Assembly (NCBI GenBank): GCA_024276935.1
Contig: JAJRWH010000063.1
Location: 1 to 59,441, forward strand
Source of the DNA: Deltaproteobacteria bacterium
GTDB lineage: Bacteria; Desulfobacterota; Desulfuromonadia; Desulfuromonadales; Geopsychrobacteraceae
Direction: 5' to 3'
DNA length: 59,441 nt
The notes beneath the pieces are model-generated. The model was given only the letters and a program-made list of their open reading frames with translations. It had not been told where the DNA came from and did no database searches. Numbering within the stretch: position 1 is the stretch's first letter; every line of letters starts with the position of its first letter. Below are positions 42,631 to 50,764 of this stretch, in pieces. The position numbers and the translations under genes are program-made.

Positions 42631-42810
42631 ATGAATCTGACCGAGATCAAACAGTTGGCAAGGGATCGCGGCATTGTTCCCGGGCGAATGCGCAAAGCAG
42701 AATTGATACATCGTTTGCAGGCTCAGGAGGGCAATCCCCAGTGTTATGCCACCAACTTTTCAGCGAACTGCGAACAGTTTCATTGTTTATGGCGTTCTGA
42801 TTGCCACTGA
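42631..42810 (+). CDS. Small SAP-motif protein with Cys-rich C-terminus
   Basis: A 59-residue protein. Residues 1-33 form a SAP-like helix-extended-helix (NLTEIKQLARDRGIVPGRMRKAELIHRLQ), a nucleic-acid-binding motif. The C-terminal half has four Cys in C-(8)-C-(4)-C-(5)-C spacing (QCYATNFSANCEQFHCLWRSDC), which could bind a metal. I recall similar short proteins in Geobacter and relatives; the function is not known to me. AAAGGAGA lies 9 nt before the ATG at 42631; an ATG at 42625 is too close to it. Confidence 0.75.
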   Translation: MNLTEIKQLARDRGIVPGRMRKAELIHRLQAQEGNPQCYATNFSANCEQFHCLWRSDCH

Positions 42811-42837
42811 TCCTCTGCTTCAGCACAGGATCAGTGG
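42804..42837. terminator. Bidirectional hairpin between convergent genes
   Basis: An 11-bp stem (CCACTGATCCT/AGGATCAGTGG) with a 12-nt loop. It overlaps the stop codon of the SAP protein gene and touches that of trmO. T-runs are weak, so termination strength is uncertain. Confidence 0.6.
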
Positions 42838-43539
42838 TTATTCCGCAGAGACGGAAAGAACCAGCGCTGTATCAGCCTCCATTTTCCACTTCAGGTTCAA
42901 ATCGTAAAGACTGACCCCATAGAGCCTGTCATCGACTTTTTTCCCACGATAAGCAGGGCGAGGATCTTGCCCGAGAAGTTCGCAAATTGTTTGACGAAGG
43001 TGGGGATAGCAATCACGCAGCTCGACTAATTGCTGTTCTGCCTGGGGAGAAAATGCGACTTCGATCGTGGTGGGACGCTGCGGGGCAAAGGCTCCTTTTG
43101 CCTGAGGCAGGGCATCGGAGTATGGCAGATAGGGCTTGATATCAAGAACCGGTGTTCCGTCAACCAGATCTGCTCCCCGCAGGTGCAGGACAGAACCAGA
43201 GCTGTTCCATTCGGTTTTGAGCAGTTCGACGGCAGAGAGTCCCAGCGGGTTTGGTCGAAATGGAGAGCGGCTGGCAAAAACACCGACACGCTGGTTGCCG
43301 CCCAGGCGGGGCGGGCGTACGGTTGGGCGCCAGGGGCGATCAAGGTTTTGGTGAAAAATGAAAATCAGCCAGATATGACTGAAATCCTCAAGCCCGCGCA
43401 GGATTTCTTGCTGGTTGCAAAAGGAGAACAGTTCCAGTTTGGCGGTCACGCTGGGAACCAGACCCGGTTGACGTGGAACGGCAAATTTCTCTTTAAACGG
43501 TGAATGAATAATACCGATCGGTTGCAGACTGATATCCAT
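42838..43539 (-). CDS. trmO: tRNA (N6-threonylcarbamoyladenosine(37)-N6)-methyltransferase
   Basis: A SAM-dependent methyltransferase of t6A37 in some tRNAs (TrmO/TsaA/YaeB family), 233 residues. The N-terminal beta-barrel domain begins ISLQPIGIIHSPFKEKFAVPRQPG, and the conserved RVGVFASRSPFRPNPLGLS and VDGTPVLDIKPYLPYSDA segments follow. The C-terminal part (from about 155) matches the accessory domain. It is convergent with the SAP gene and runs the same way as the exporter gene upstream. Confidence 0.94.
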   Translation of the reverse strand: MDISLQPIGIIHSPFKEKFAVPRQPGLVPSVTAKLELFSFCNQQEILRGLEDFSHIWLIFIFHQNLDRPWRPTVRPPRLGGNQRVGVFASRSPFRPNPLGLSAVELLKTEWNSSGSVLHLRGADLVDGTPVLDIKPYLPYSDALPQAKGAFAPQRPTTIEVAFSPQAEQQLVELRDCYPHLRQTICELLGQDPRPAYRGKKVDDRLYGVSLYDLNLKWKMEADTALVLSVSAE

Positions 43540-43572
43540 TTTTGTCTCTCGGCGTACGGATACAGGTTCAAA

Positions 43573-44463
43573 TTAATGCTGAAGTTTCTTTCCCCCATGA
43601 CGGCTCAGAAAAACACCGGCGAAAACCAGGGAAACCGCTAACCATTGCCAGATTGTCAGTTTTTCGGCCAGAACCAGTGAACCCAGAATAACGCTGAAAA
43701 CCGGAATCAGGTTGACAAAAGCGGCAGCCTGGTTGGCTGGAATCCGACTGACTCCAAAATTATACAGACCATAGGCTCCAAAGGTAATAAAGGTTCCGAG
43801 ATAAATAACTGCAAGACCAGGCCCTGGTACCCAGTGTGCGGGAAAGCCGACCTCATCCGGAAGCAGAAAAAAAGCAAAGAAGATGCTGCCCAGAAATGCC
43901 TGGGCTGCAGTCAGAAACAGGGGTGAATAACGTCCGCTGAGGTGTTTGAGACAGATGGTATATCCGGTGGCACAAATCATTGCCGCCAGCTCAAAAAGGT
44001 TGCCAACCAAAGGTGCTGGAGAACGGCTGGTTGCTTCGGCGGCAAGACTGAGCAGCACAGCACCACAGATCGCGATAAAAAATCCGATCAGGGTCAGGCG
44101 GCTGATCCGTTCCTTGAGAAAAGCCCAGGCTGCAACGGCAACCAGCAGGGGCAACATTGCGGTAATCATTCCGGCTTGTGAGGCACTGGTATTTTCCAAC
44201 GCCTTGGCCTCAAAGATAAAATAGAGGCAGGGTTCGAAGATCGCCATCAATAACAGGTAGCGCAGATCCTGCAAAGACCACTTAATTCGCAAAAAACTGG
44301 GAATGAACGGCAAAAAACAGATGCTGGCAATCAGCATGCGGCCAAAAATTACCTGCATGGGATGATAGGCGGTAAAAGCAATTTTCAAAGCGACAAAGGA
44401 ACTGGCCCAGAGCAGCATGGCCAGTAGCAGGGACAAGGTCGCGGCAAGGCTTGGTTGCGACAA
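43573..44463 (-). CDS. DMT-superfamily transporter (EamA domains)
   Basis: An inner-membrane exporter of about 296 residues with ten predicted membrane helices as two EamA repeats (LSLLLAMLLWASSFVALKIA near the start, the second repeat from about residue 150). The substrate is unknown. I chose a TTG at 44463 as the start since GGGAG lies 6 nt before it and MSQPSLAA fits the family. The longer frame begins with a GTG at 44499 lacking a spaced ribosome site. Confidence 0.88.
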   Translation of the reverse strand: MSQPSLAATLSLLLAMLLWASSFVALKIAFTAYHPMQVIFGRMLIASICFLPFIPSFLRIKWSLQDLRYLLLMAIFEPCLYFIFEAKALENTSASQAGMITAMLPLLVAVAAWAFLKERISRLTLIGFFIAICGAVLLSLAAEATSRSPAPLVGNLFELAAMICATGYTICLKHLSGRYSPLFLTAAQAFLGSIFFAFFLLPDEVGFPAHWVPGPGLAVIYLGTFITFGAYGLYNFGVSRIPANQAAAFVNLIPVFSVILGSLVLAEKLTIWQWLAVSLVFAGVFLSRHGGKKLQH

Positions 44464-44645
44464 ATTGGTCTCCCATCCAGCAAAGAGTAAAAGACGCACC
44501 TTAACTGTTTTAATCTGTGGGAACCAGTAAAAAACAGCATAATCTGCCGCCGGGATTTTTTGCTGATTCAGGCGAAAGGTTAAGAGGCTTTTATTTTGTC
44601 TGATTACAGGTATAGTTGGGTTAACTATTTCAACAGGAGCGTTCA

Positions 44646-45353
44646 GTGTCCCATCCTATCGTCATCGCCCACCGGGGAGCCAGCGGTTGTTGTCCTGAAA
44701 ATACCTTGCTGGCATTTCGTACTGCACTGGAATCAGGAGCCAGATGGCTGGAGCTTGATGTGCAGTTGATCGAAAACCGCTTGCTTGTTTTTCATGATGA
44801 TTATCTGGATCGGACGACAAACGGTTGTGGCCCGCTGGACAATTATTCGTTGAATGATCTTCGGCAGCTTGATGTCGGAGCGGGTGAAAAAATTCCTTTT
44901 TTGGAAGAGGTGCTGGACCTTGCTCTTGGCCGGGCGGTTGTTAATATTGAGCTCAAGGGCGCCGGGACAGCTGAGGCAACAGCCGCTCTGTTGACAAGGC
45001 TTTTTACCCTGACGCAACTGACCCCCGAAGATATTCTGGTCTCTTCTTTGAAGAGGAATGAATTGCGCAGGTTCCAGGAATTGTTGCCACAGGTTCGGCG
45101 GGCACCGGTTTACGAAAAAATTCCCCATGATTTAGATCGGCAATTGGAACAATTTGCTCCCTGGTCGGTTCATCTTAAGAAAACCCTGATTACAGCGACC
45201 CTGGCCAGGCACGTTCAGCAGAGTGGGTGCAAGCTCTTTGCCTGGACAGTCAACCGCAAAGGTGAGGCTGAAGAGCTTCTGGCCGCAGGGGTTGAAGGCT
45301 TTTTTACCGATTTCCCGGAAAGGTTTTTGCTGAAATCAGGGGGCTCAGAATAA
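44646..45353 (+). CDS. Glycerophosphodiester phosphodiesterase
   Basis: Hydrolyses glycerophosphodiesters to sn-glycerol 3-phosphate and an alcohol. 235 residues, no signal peptide, so UgpQ-like and cytoplasmic. The catalytic N-terminal motif IAHRGASGCCPENTLLAF holds the His and Glu; ELDVQLIENRLLVFHDDYLDRTTNG holds the metal ligands and second His. The C-terminus FAWTVNRKGEAEELLAAGVEGFFTDFPE is typical. GTG start with AGGAG 7 nt upstream. Confidence 0.93.
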   Translation: MSHPIVIAHRGASGCCPENTLLAFRTALESGARWLELDVQLIENRLLVFHDDYLDRTTNGCGPLDNYSLNDLRQLDVGAGEKIPFLEEVLDLALGRAVVNIELKGAGTAEATAALLTRLFTLTQLTPEDILVSSLKRNELRRFQELLPQVRRAPVYEKIPHDLDRQLEQFAPWSVHLKKTLITATLARHVQQSGCKLFAWTVNRKGEAEELLAAGVEGFFTDFPERFLLKSGGSE

Positions 45354-45403
45354 AAGAAAACAGGGCACAAGGAACTCGAACCATCATTAACAAGGGGATC
45401 AGG

Positions 45404-45640
45404 ATGACCGAACTGGAAAAGTACTGTTCACGTTTTGGAAAAATTGCGGTTGAAAATGGTTTTTTAAGTGCCGAGCAATTGCAGCAGGCATTGTGGGACC
45501 AGGTGAGTGACAACCTTGCTGATCGTCCCCATCGGGTGATCGGTGCGATCTGCTTTGATCATGGCTGGATGACACCGGGTCAAATTGAAGAGGTGTTGAA
45601 CATCATGTTTAAGGCCCGGCAGGAAGAAGAGTCTCGCTAG
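45404..45640 (+). CDS. Small conserved protein resembling a MshEN/GspE N-terminal motif
   Basis: A 78-residue protein of unknown role. It contains the helical pattern FGKIAVENGFLSAEQLQQAL and later GAICFDHGWMTPGQIEEVLNIM, two repeats of the type found in MshEN/GspE-N domains. In full-length proteins some of these bind c-di-GMP, but the usual nucleotide-binding residues cannot be confirmed here. AGGGGATCAGG precedes the ATG. Its TAG stop codon lies in the left CTAG of the MITE-like element that follows. Confidence 0.7.
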   Translation: MTELEKYCSRFGKIAVENGFLSAEQLQQALWDQVSDNLADRPHRVIGAICFDHGWMTPGQIEEVLNIMFKARQEEESR

Positions 45641-45801
45641 TGTCCCGTGTGGTTAATTCTGCCTTCTAATTCTGGCCCTTTTGGCTGCGGCCTGCGTTCC
45701 ACCTCCTTGGCTTAACTCAGGCTAGGCCTGTGTCGGCGCGCCTTGTCCACAGTCAAAATGACTCAGAATTAATTGACACAACTAACCAAACGGGACACTA
45801 G
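45637..45801. repeat. MITE-like 165-bp element, copy 2
   Basis: Begins CTAGTGTCCCGTGTGGTTAAT and ends ACTAACCAAACGGGACACTAG, with no coding capacity. It is the reverse-oriented homologue of 37994-38158 and equally long. CTAG at both ends holds stop codons: TAG at 45638-45640 for the small gene on the plus strand and TAG read on the minus strand at 45798-45800 for mrcA. A 4-bp target duplication of a palindromic CTAG would explain this. Confidence 0.87.
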
Positions 45802-48209
45802 AGGTCCTGCTGATCAAGACGGAAAAAATCACGGGCTCCGGGGGCTTTTTCGGCATGAGCAAATTCGGTCGGTGCTGTTCCGGGAGCAAAGGCTTCAATC
45901 CGCGCCTCGGGATCATCGTCTGCCAGCAGTTTACCGCTTTTCACGTCTATCGGATAAAATTCAATATCATCCGGAACCGTAAAGTCTCTGGCCGGAAACT
46001 GCTTGATGGCTTCTTTCATGAAGGCAACCCAGGCAGGAGCCGCTGCACGCGAACCGGTCTCACTCCGTCCCAGGGGCCGTTCCTGATCATAACCCACCCA
46101 GGAAACACAGGCCAATTGCGGGATATATCCGATATACCAGGCATCTTTCAAATCATTGGTGGTTCCGGTTTTTCCAGCAGAAGGTCGTCCCAGAGCCTTG
46201 GCACGCCAGCCCGTTCCCTCACGGACCACGCTTTCCAGAATGTTGGTAATCAGATACGCCGTTTCCGGCGAGATAACCCGCCGTGGTGGTTTGCGGATCA
46301 TGCGTTGGTCGGCTTCAATACCGCTGGCAAAATCTGCCGGGTCGATCGATTCTAGAATGCGACCGGTCCGGTCGACAATCTTGTTGATATAGCTGGGAGA
46401 AACCCGAACCCCGCCATTGGCAAAAACGGTATAGGCATTCAGCATTTCTATCGGAGTGACTGCTGTTGAGCCCAGGGCAAGGGTTAAATCACGGGTCAAA
46501 GGTGTTTTGATCCCCAGTTTTTTTCCGTACGCGGCCACATAGTTGACCCCGATATCCTCCAGAATTTTGATGGTGACGACATTGCGTGAATGGGCCAGGG
46601 CCTGGCGAAAAGAGGTTGGGCCGTAGAATTTTTCTTCGTAGTTGCGGGGTTTCCAGGCGCTGAGTTTTCCCTGTTTGTTAAGCTCTTCATAAATCAATGG
46701 TGTATCCAGGATAACGGATGCCGGGGTGTAGCCTTTATCGAGAGCGGCAGCGTAGATGATCGGCTTGATGGCAGAGCCGGGCAGACGTTTGGCCTGGATT
46801 GCACGGTTGAACTGGCTTTCACCAAAATCGTAACCTCCGACCATTGCTTTTATTTGGCCGGTTTCCGGATCACTGGCAATCAAGGCTCCCTGGGCCAGAG
46901 GGTGTTGATCAAGTGCCAGTTTCAGCGGACCTTCATCCGGAATCTGTAAAACCTCGACTTCGATCAGAGAACCCACAGGAAGATGTGAAGAACGGCCAGG
47001 TTCGGCATTGCCAGAAGGTTCCGCGTCAGCCGCCACCACAGACAGGGGCGCTGCCCATTCTGCTTTTTTGATCCTGATGATCCCTTCGCGATCACCGATC
47101 AGACAAACAATCTGCTTGAGATCTCCGTCGATGACCAGGGCTTTGGTGAGGGTTCCCTTTTGCAGCGGTTGTTTTTTCAGTGCTTCCTGCTGTTTTTCAA
47201 GGAAAGCATCCTGGGCCTGATCATCGAGTAATTGCAACGGGCCTCGGTAGCCTTGACGCTTGTCATGATTACGCAGGTTGTTGCGGACGGCCCTTTCGGC
47301 CGCCTGCTGCATCGGGATATTGATACTGGTGTAGACCTGTAATCCCCCGGTATAGAGTTGCTCGGTGCCAAAACGCTCTTCGAGATATCGTCTGACCTGT
47401 TCGTTGAAGTAGGCGGTTTCTTTGAGATGCGTATTAAGGCGTGGTTTGATGACAACCTTTTCGCGCCGGGCTGCTTCGGCTTCAGCCGGAGTGATGTAGC
47501 CCTCTTCGGTCATGCGTTGCAGAACGTACTGCTGACGATCAATGGCCCGTTGGTAATGCCGATAGGGAGAGTAGCGACTGGGAGCCTGGGGAAGTCCGGC
47601 AAGAATAGCGCACTCAGCCAGCGAAAGCTGGTCAACATTTTTGTCGAAATAATTTTCAGCGGCAGCCTCGACACCATAGGCCCGGTGCCCGAGATAGATC
47701 TGGTTGAGATAGAGATAAAGAATCTCTTTTTTGGTGAGGGCTTTTTCCATTCTCCGGGCCAGGATGGCCTCTTTAAACTTGCGAGAGAAGGAACGTTCAG
47801 AAGTCAGCAATAATTGCTTGGCAACCTGCTGGGTGATGGTGCTGCCCCCCTGAGCAATCCCGCCTGCGGCAACATTTTTCATGGCTGCCCGCATGATCGA
47901 GGTGAGATCTATCCCCTGATGCTTGAAGAAATTGGCATCTTCTGCGGCGACAAAAGCCTGAATCAACTGCCAGGGCATTTTGTCGATCGGCACCAGAATT
48001 CTTCGTTCGCGGGAGTATTCGGCAATGATTGTCCCGTCATCACTGTAGATGCGAGTGATCAGAGGCGGTCGGTAATCTGACAGGGTTTCGACCCGGGGCA
48101 AAGAACTGGCCACGTAAAAATACGCAATTCCCAGACCGATTAAACCGCTCAGACCAAGACCGGCACAAATCAACAGGATATACTTGAGAACAGGTTTTTT
48201 GGTTGCCAT
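45798..48209 (-). CDS. mrcA: Penicillin-binding protein 1A (bifunctional glycosyltransferase/transpeptidase)
   Basis: Peptidoglycan synthase of 803 residues anchored by one N-terminal helix (about 9-31). The glycosyltransferase domain has AAEDANFFKHQGIDL, QGGSTITQQVAKQLLL and the catalytic Glu motif RRMEKALTKKEILYLYLNQIYLG. The transpeptidase has SAIKP (SxxK), SRN (SxN) and KTGTTND. An OB-like insert (about 290-420) is typical for PBP1A. The C-terminus ends at the repeat element, whose CTAG forms the stop codon. Confidence 0.97.
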   Translation of the reverse strand: MATKKPVLKYILLICAGLGLSGLIGLGIAYFYVASSLPRVETLSDYRPPLITRIYSDDGTIIAEYSRERRILVPIDKMPWQLIQAFVAAEDANFFKHQGIDLTSIMRAAMKNVAAGGIAQGGSTITQQVAKQLLLTSERSFSRKFKEAILARRMEKALTKKEILYLYLNQIYLGHRAYGVEAAAENYFDKNVDQLSLAECAILAGLPQAPSRYSPYRHYQRAIDRQQYVLQRMTEEGYITPAEAEAARREKVVIKPRLNTHLKETAYFNEQVRRYLEERFGTEQLYTGGLQVYTSINIPMQQAAERAVRNNLRNHDKRQGYRGPLQLLDDQAQDAFLEKQQEALKKQPLQKGTLTKALVIDGDLKQIVCLIGDREGIIRIKKAEWAAPLSVVAADAEPSGNAEPGRSSHLPVGSLIEVEVLQIPDEGPLKLALDQHPLAQGALIASDPETGQIKAMVGGYDFGESQFNRAIQAKRLPGSAIKPIIYAAALDKGYTPASVILDTPLIYEELNKQGKLSAWKPRNYEEKFYGPTSFRQALAHSRNVVTIKILEDIGVNYVAAYGKKLGIKTPLTRDLTLALGSTAVTPIEMLNAYTVFANGGVRVSPSYINKIVDRTGRILESIDPADFASGIEADQRMIRKPPRRVISPETAYLITNILESVVREGTGWRAKALGRPSAGKTGTTNDLKDAWYIGYIPQLACVSWVGYDQERPLGRSETGSRAAAPAWVAFMKEAIKQFPARDFTVPDDIEFYPIDVKSGKLLADDDPEARIEAFAPGTAPTEFAHAEKAPGARDFFRLDQQDL

Positions 48210-48330
48210 CGACTGATCCAGGTTCAGAGCGTTAAAACGGAGTAAATTTCAGGGAAAAAGTAATCCTGAAACAGGCACTTATAGCATGTGAATCAGCTGA
48301 CGGGCAACTCTTGCGCCGTCCTCTTCCTTC

Positions 48331-48359
48331 TTGACCCGGTCTCGGCAGTGCCCTATGCT
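48331..48359 (+). promoter_or_regulatory. Sigma70-type promoter of queC
   Basis: TTGACC at 48331-48336 and TATGCT at 48354-48359 with 17-nt spacing. The transcript would start about 25 nt before the queC ATG, leaving no room for a preQ1 riboswitch in the leader. Confidence 0.6.
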
Positions 48360-48390
48360 CCAGAAATCTTCAACAAAGGATTATTTAACG

Positions 48391-49062
48391 ATGAAAAAAG
48401 CCGTAATTCTTTACAGTGGCGGGCTTGACTCAACCACCTGTATGGCCATTGCGCGTGACAATGGTTTTGAGCCCTATGCACTCAGTTTTTCCTATGGTCA
48501 GCGTCACTCGGTTGAGCTTGAAAAAGCTCGTGAGTATGCGCCCCTGGTGGGGGCCAAAGAGCACATGGTTGTCGACATCGACCTGAGACAGATGGGCGGG
48601 AGTGCGCTGACCAGTGAAATTGAGGTTCCTAAAGATGGAGCCGATCAGACACAGATTCCGATCACCTATGTACCGGCCCGTAATACCATTTTTCTGTCCT
48701 TTGCCTTGGGCTGGGCCGAAGTTCTCGGTGCGCAGGATATTTATATTGGCGTGAATGCGGTTGATTATTCCGGTTATCCGGATTGTCGCCCGGAGTTTAT
48801 CGCTGCCTTTCAGGCCATGGCTGATCTGGCAACCCGGGCCGGGGTTGAGGGAAATCCCTACAAAATTCAGGCTCCGTTGATCAATCTGACCAAAGCACAG
48901 ATTATCGAACGCGGCCTTGCTCTGGGGGTCGACTATCGTTATACCCACAGTTGTTATGATCCGGCAGAAGATGGTCGGGCCTGTGGACATTGTGATTCCT
49001 GCCTGTTGCGGCTCAAGGGGTTTGCGGATGCCGGCAGCAGCGATCCGGTGGCATATGTTTGA
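48391..49062 (+). CDS. queC: 7-cyano-7-deazaguanine (preQ0) synthase
   Basis: Converts 7-carboxy-7-deazaguanine to preQ0 in queuosine synthesis. 223 residues. The ATP pyrophosphatase loop is [10 protein letters not shown] at the N-terminus, with [15 protein letters not shown] and [14 protein letters not shown]. The Zn site is in [21 protein letters not shown]. The ATG at 48391 follows AAAGGA and fits the family; the frame opens 20 codons earlier, but those codons overlap the likely promoter. Confidence 0.96.
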   Translation: MKKAVILYSGGLDSTTCMAIARDNGFEPYALSFSYGQRHSVELEKAREYAPLVGAKEHMVVDIDLRQMGGSALTSEIEVPKDGADQTQIPITYVPARNTIFLSFALGWAEVLGAQDIYIGVNAVDYSGYPDCRPEFIAAFQAMADLATRAGVEGNPYKIQAPLINLTKAQIIERGLALGVDYRYTHSCYDPAEDGRACGHCDSCLLRLKGFADAGSSDPVAYV

Positions 49063-49147
49063 AGGGCTTGCTGACAACAGAGAATTGATTTCAGTCGGGG
49101 TATCTGTACCCGGGAAATATCGCCTGGTTTTATCGAGGGACTTCTAA

Positions 49148-49942
49148 ATGAAAACTATGCCCGACATGCAGAAAAGTGCCGATCCACGTCGTATTGCCAT
49201 CGACAAGGTGGGCGTCAAGGATATCCGTTATCCAATCGTGGTGCTTGATCGTGCCCGTCAGGAGCAGCATACCGTCGCCCGGGTCAATATGTATGTTGAT
49301 CTGCCTCATCATTTCAAGGGCACTCACATGAGCCGTTTTATAGAAGTGCTCAACCTTTACCATGGTGCGGTGAGTATCGAAAATATTGAAGAGATCCTGA
49401 GTGCAATGAAGCAACGGCTCGAAGCCAGTTGCGCATATCTTGAACTTGATTTTCCCTACTTTATTGAAAAACAGGCCCCGGTTTCGGGGGCGCGTGGGCT
49501 GATGGAGTATCAGTGCCGGATGACAGGTATTCTGGGGGACAAATTCGATTTTGTTCTTGAGGTCAGTGTGCCGGTAACGTCCCTTTGTCCCTGTTCGCGC
49601 GAGATCAGTGAGCGTGGTGCCCATAATCAACGCAGTCTGGTCAATGTGCAGGTCCGTTATACAGAGCATCTTTGGCTTGAAGAGCTGGTTGAGCAGATCG
49701 AGGCCTGTGCCAGCGCTCCGGTCTACTCTTTACTCAAGCGTGAAGATGAAAAAGCTGTGACTGAGCAGGCCTATGATAATCCGATGTTTGTTGAGGATAT
49801 GGTGCGTGCTGTTACCGAACGACTGAAATCGATCCCGACCATTTCCTGGTTTCGGGTTGAATGTGAAAATTTCGAGTCGATTCACAACCATTCGGCCTAT
49901 GCCCAGCTCGAATATCCTGGCCCCACCGAGACCTGTGGATAA
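49148..49942 (+). CDS. folE2: GTP cyclohydrolase FolE2 (type IB)
   Basis: Forms 7,8-dihydroneopterin triphosphate from GTP, the first step for both folate and queuosine. 264 residues of the non-canonical COG1469 family, recognisable by RRIAIDKVGVKDIRYPIVVLD, the VTSLCPCSREIS Cys region and ISERGAHNQRS. FolE2 works with various metals when zinc is scarce. Its place right after queC suggests it feeds the same pathway. The stop codon lies inside a DnaA-box-like sequence. Confidence 0.95.
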   Translation: MKTMPDMQKSADPRRIAIDKVGVKDIRYPIVVLDRARQEQHTVARVNMYVDLPHHFKGTHMSRFIEVLNLYHGAVSIENIEEILSAMKQRLEASCAYLELDFPYFIEKQAPVSGARGLMEYQCRMTGILGDKFDFVLEVSVPVTSLCPCSREISERGAHNQRSLVNVQVRYTEHLWLEELVEQIEACASAPVYSLLKREDEKAVTEQAYDNPMFVEDMVRAVTERLKSIPTISWFRVECENFESIHNHSAYAQLEYPGPTETCG

Positions 49943-49963
49943 ACCTGTGGAAAAGGTGGATAA
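49934..49963 (+). promoter_or_regulatory. DnaA-box triplet at the folE2/glycosyltransferase junction
   Basis: TGTGGATAA (49934-49942, perfect), TGTGGAAAA (49946-49954) and GGTGGATAA (49955-49963), in the same order and nearly the same spacing as at 38185-38213. It spans the folE2 stop and the start region of the next gene. Confidence 0.45.
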
Positions 49964-50648
49964 CTCGGCAATTCTCGGCATTTTTGCCAAAGAACCTGTC
50001 GCGGGTCTGGTCAAAACCCGGCTCTGCCCTCCCCTCGATTTTGAACAGGCGACAGAGCTCTACTGCCAGATTCTCGATGAAACAATTCGACGTTTTTCAG
50101 GGCAGTTTTTTGATCTGGTGATCTGTTATGCCGGAAATGAAGATTTTTTTGCGCAAAACTATCCGCAGATTCCCCGGCAGCCTCAACAGGGAGCGGACCT
50201 GGGAGAACGGATGGCCAATGCACTTCAGGGTTTTCTGAGTGCAGGGTACCGGCAGGCGATCCTGATCGGCAGTGACAGCCCCGATTTGCCGCTGAGTCAT
50301 CTTGAGCAGGCCTTTGTCGCCCTGCAATCGACCGAGGTGGTCATTGCCCCGGCAACAGATGGGGGTTACGTGCTGATTGGTGAGAACGTTCATCAGCCAG
50401 AACTCTTTGCAAAAATGCCCTGGAGTCAGGCGGATCTGATGCAGCAGACGAAAAAGCTGCTGGCACAGCAACAGATTTCCTGGCAGCAACTTCCCGTTTG
50501 GGAAGATATTGACGACGCAATATCATTGATCCGCTTGCTGCAACGCTCACCTGACAGTTTGACCGCCTCCTATGTCAGGGACCGGCTGGGTTTTATTCTG
50601 CCGGAGAAGATTGATCCCCAAGAGTCCCGGGGGCTTGACTTGCCCTGA
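49935..50648 (+). CDS. TIGR04282-family glycosyltransferase/nucleotidyltransferase-like protein (DUF2064)
   Basis: About 238 residues with a GT-A nucleotidyl-binding fold. The N-terminal motif LGIFAKEPVAGLVKTRLCPPL is diagnostic. GSDSPDLPLSHLEQAF and ATDGGYVLIGE carry the nucleotide/metal residues. Family members are often called rSAM-associated or CofC-like glycosyltransferases; the substrate here is unknown. The start is uncertain: GTG codons at 49935, 49947 and 49956 are all in frame and none has a good ribosome site; an ATG at 49899 would overlap folE2 further. Confidence 0.82.
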   Translation: MDKPVEKVDNSAILGIFAKEPVAGLVKTRLCPPLDFEQATELYCQILDETIRRFSGQFFDLVICYAGNEDFFAQNYPQIPRQPQQGADLGERMANALQGFLSAGYRQAILIGSDSPDLPLSHLEQAFVALQSTEVVIAPATDGGYVLIGENVHQPELFAKMPWSQADLMQQTKKLLAQQQISWQQLPVWEDIDDAISLIRLLQRSPDSLTASYVRDRLGFILPEKIDPQESRGLDLP

Positions 50649-50764
50649 CAGCTGGCTGATAATTTCGTTCGACCTGCCCTTTTTCTGCGGTTTTTCTGTG
50701 TTCTGTATTTGTCGTCAGGCGCAGAAAGTCAGATAACCTTCTCAATCAACCCAAGGAGTCTGTT

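Noticed and set aside
48210-48390. Possible preQ1 riboswitch before queC
   Set aside because: The likely promoter lies only about 30 nt before the start codon, leaving no room for the aptamer, and no preQ1 motif was seen.
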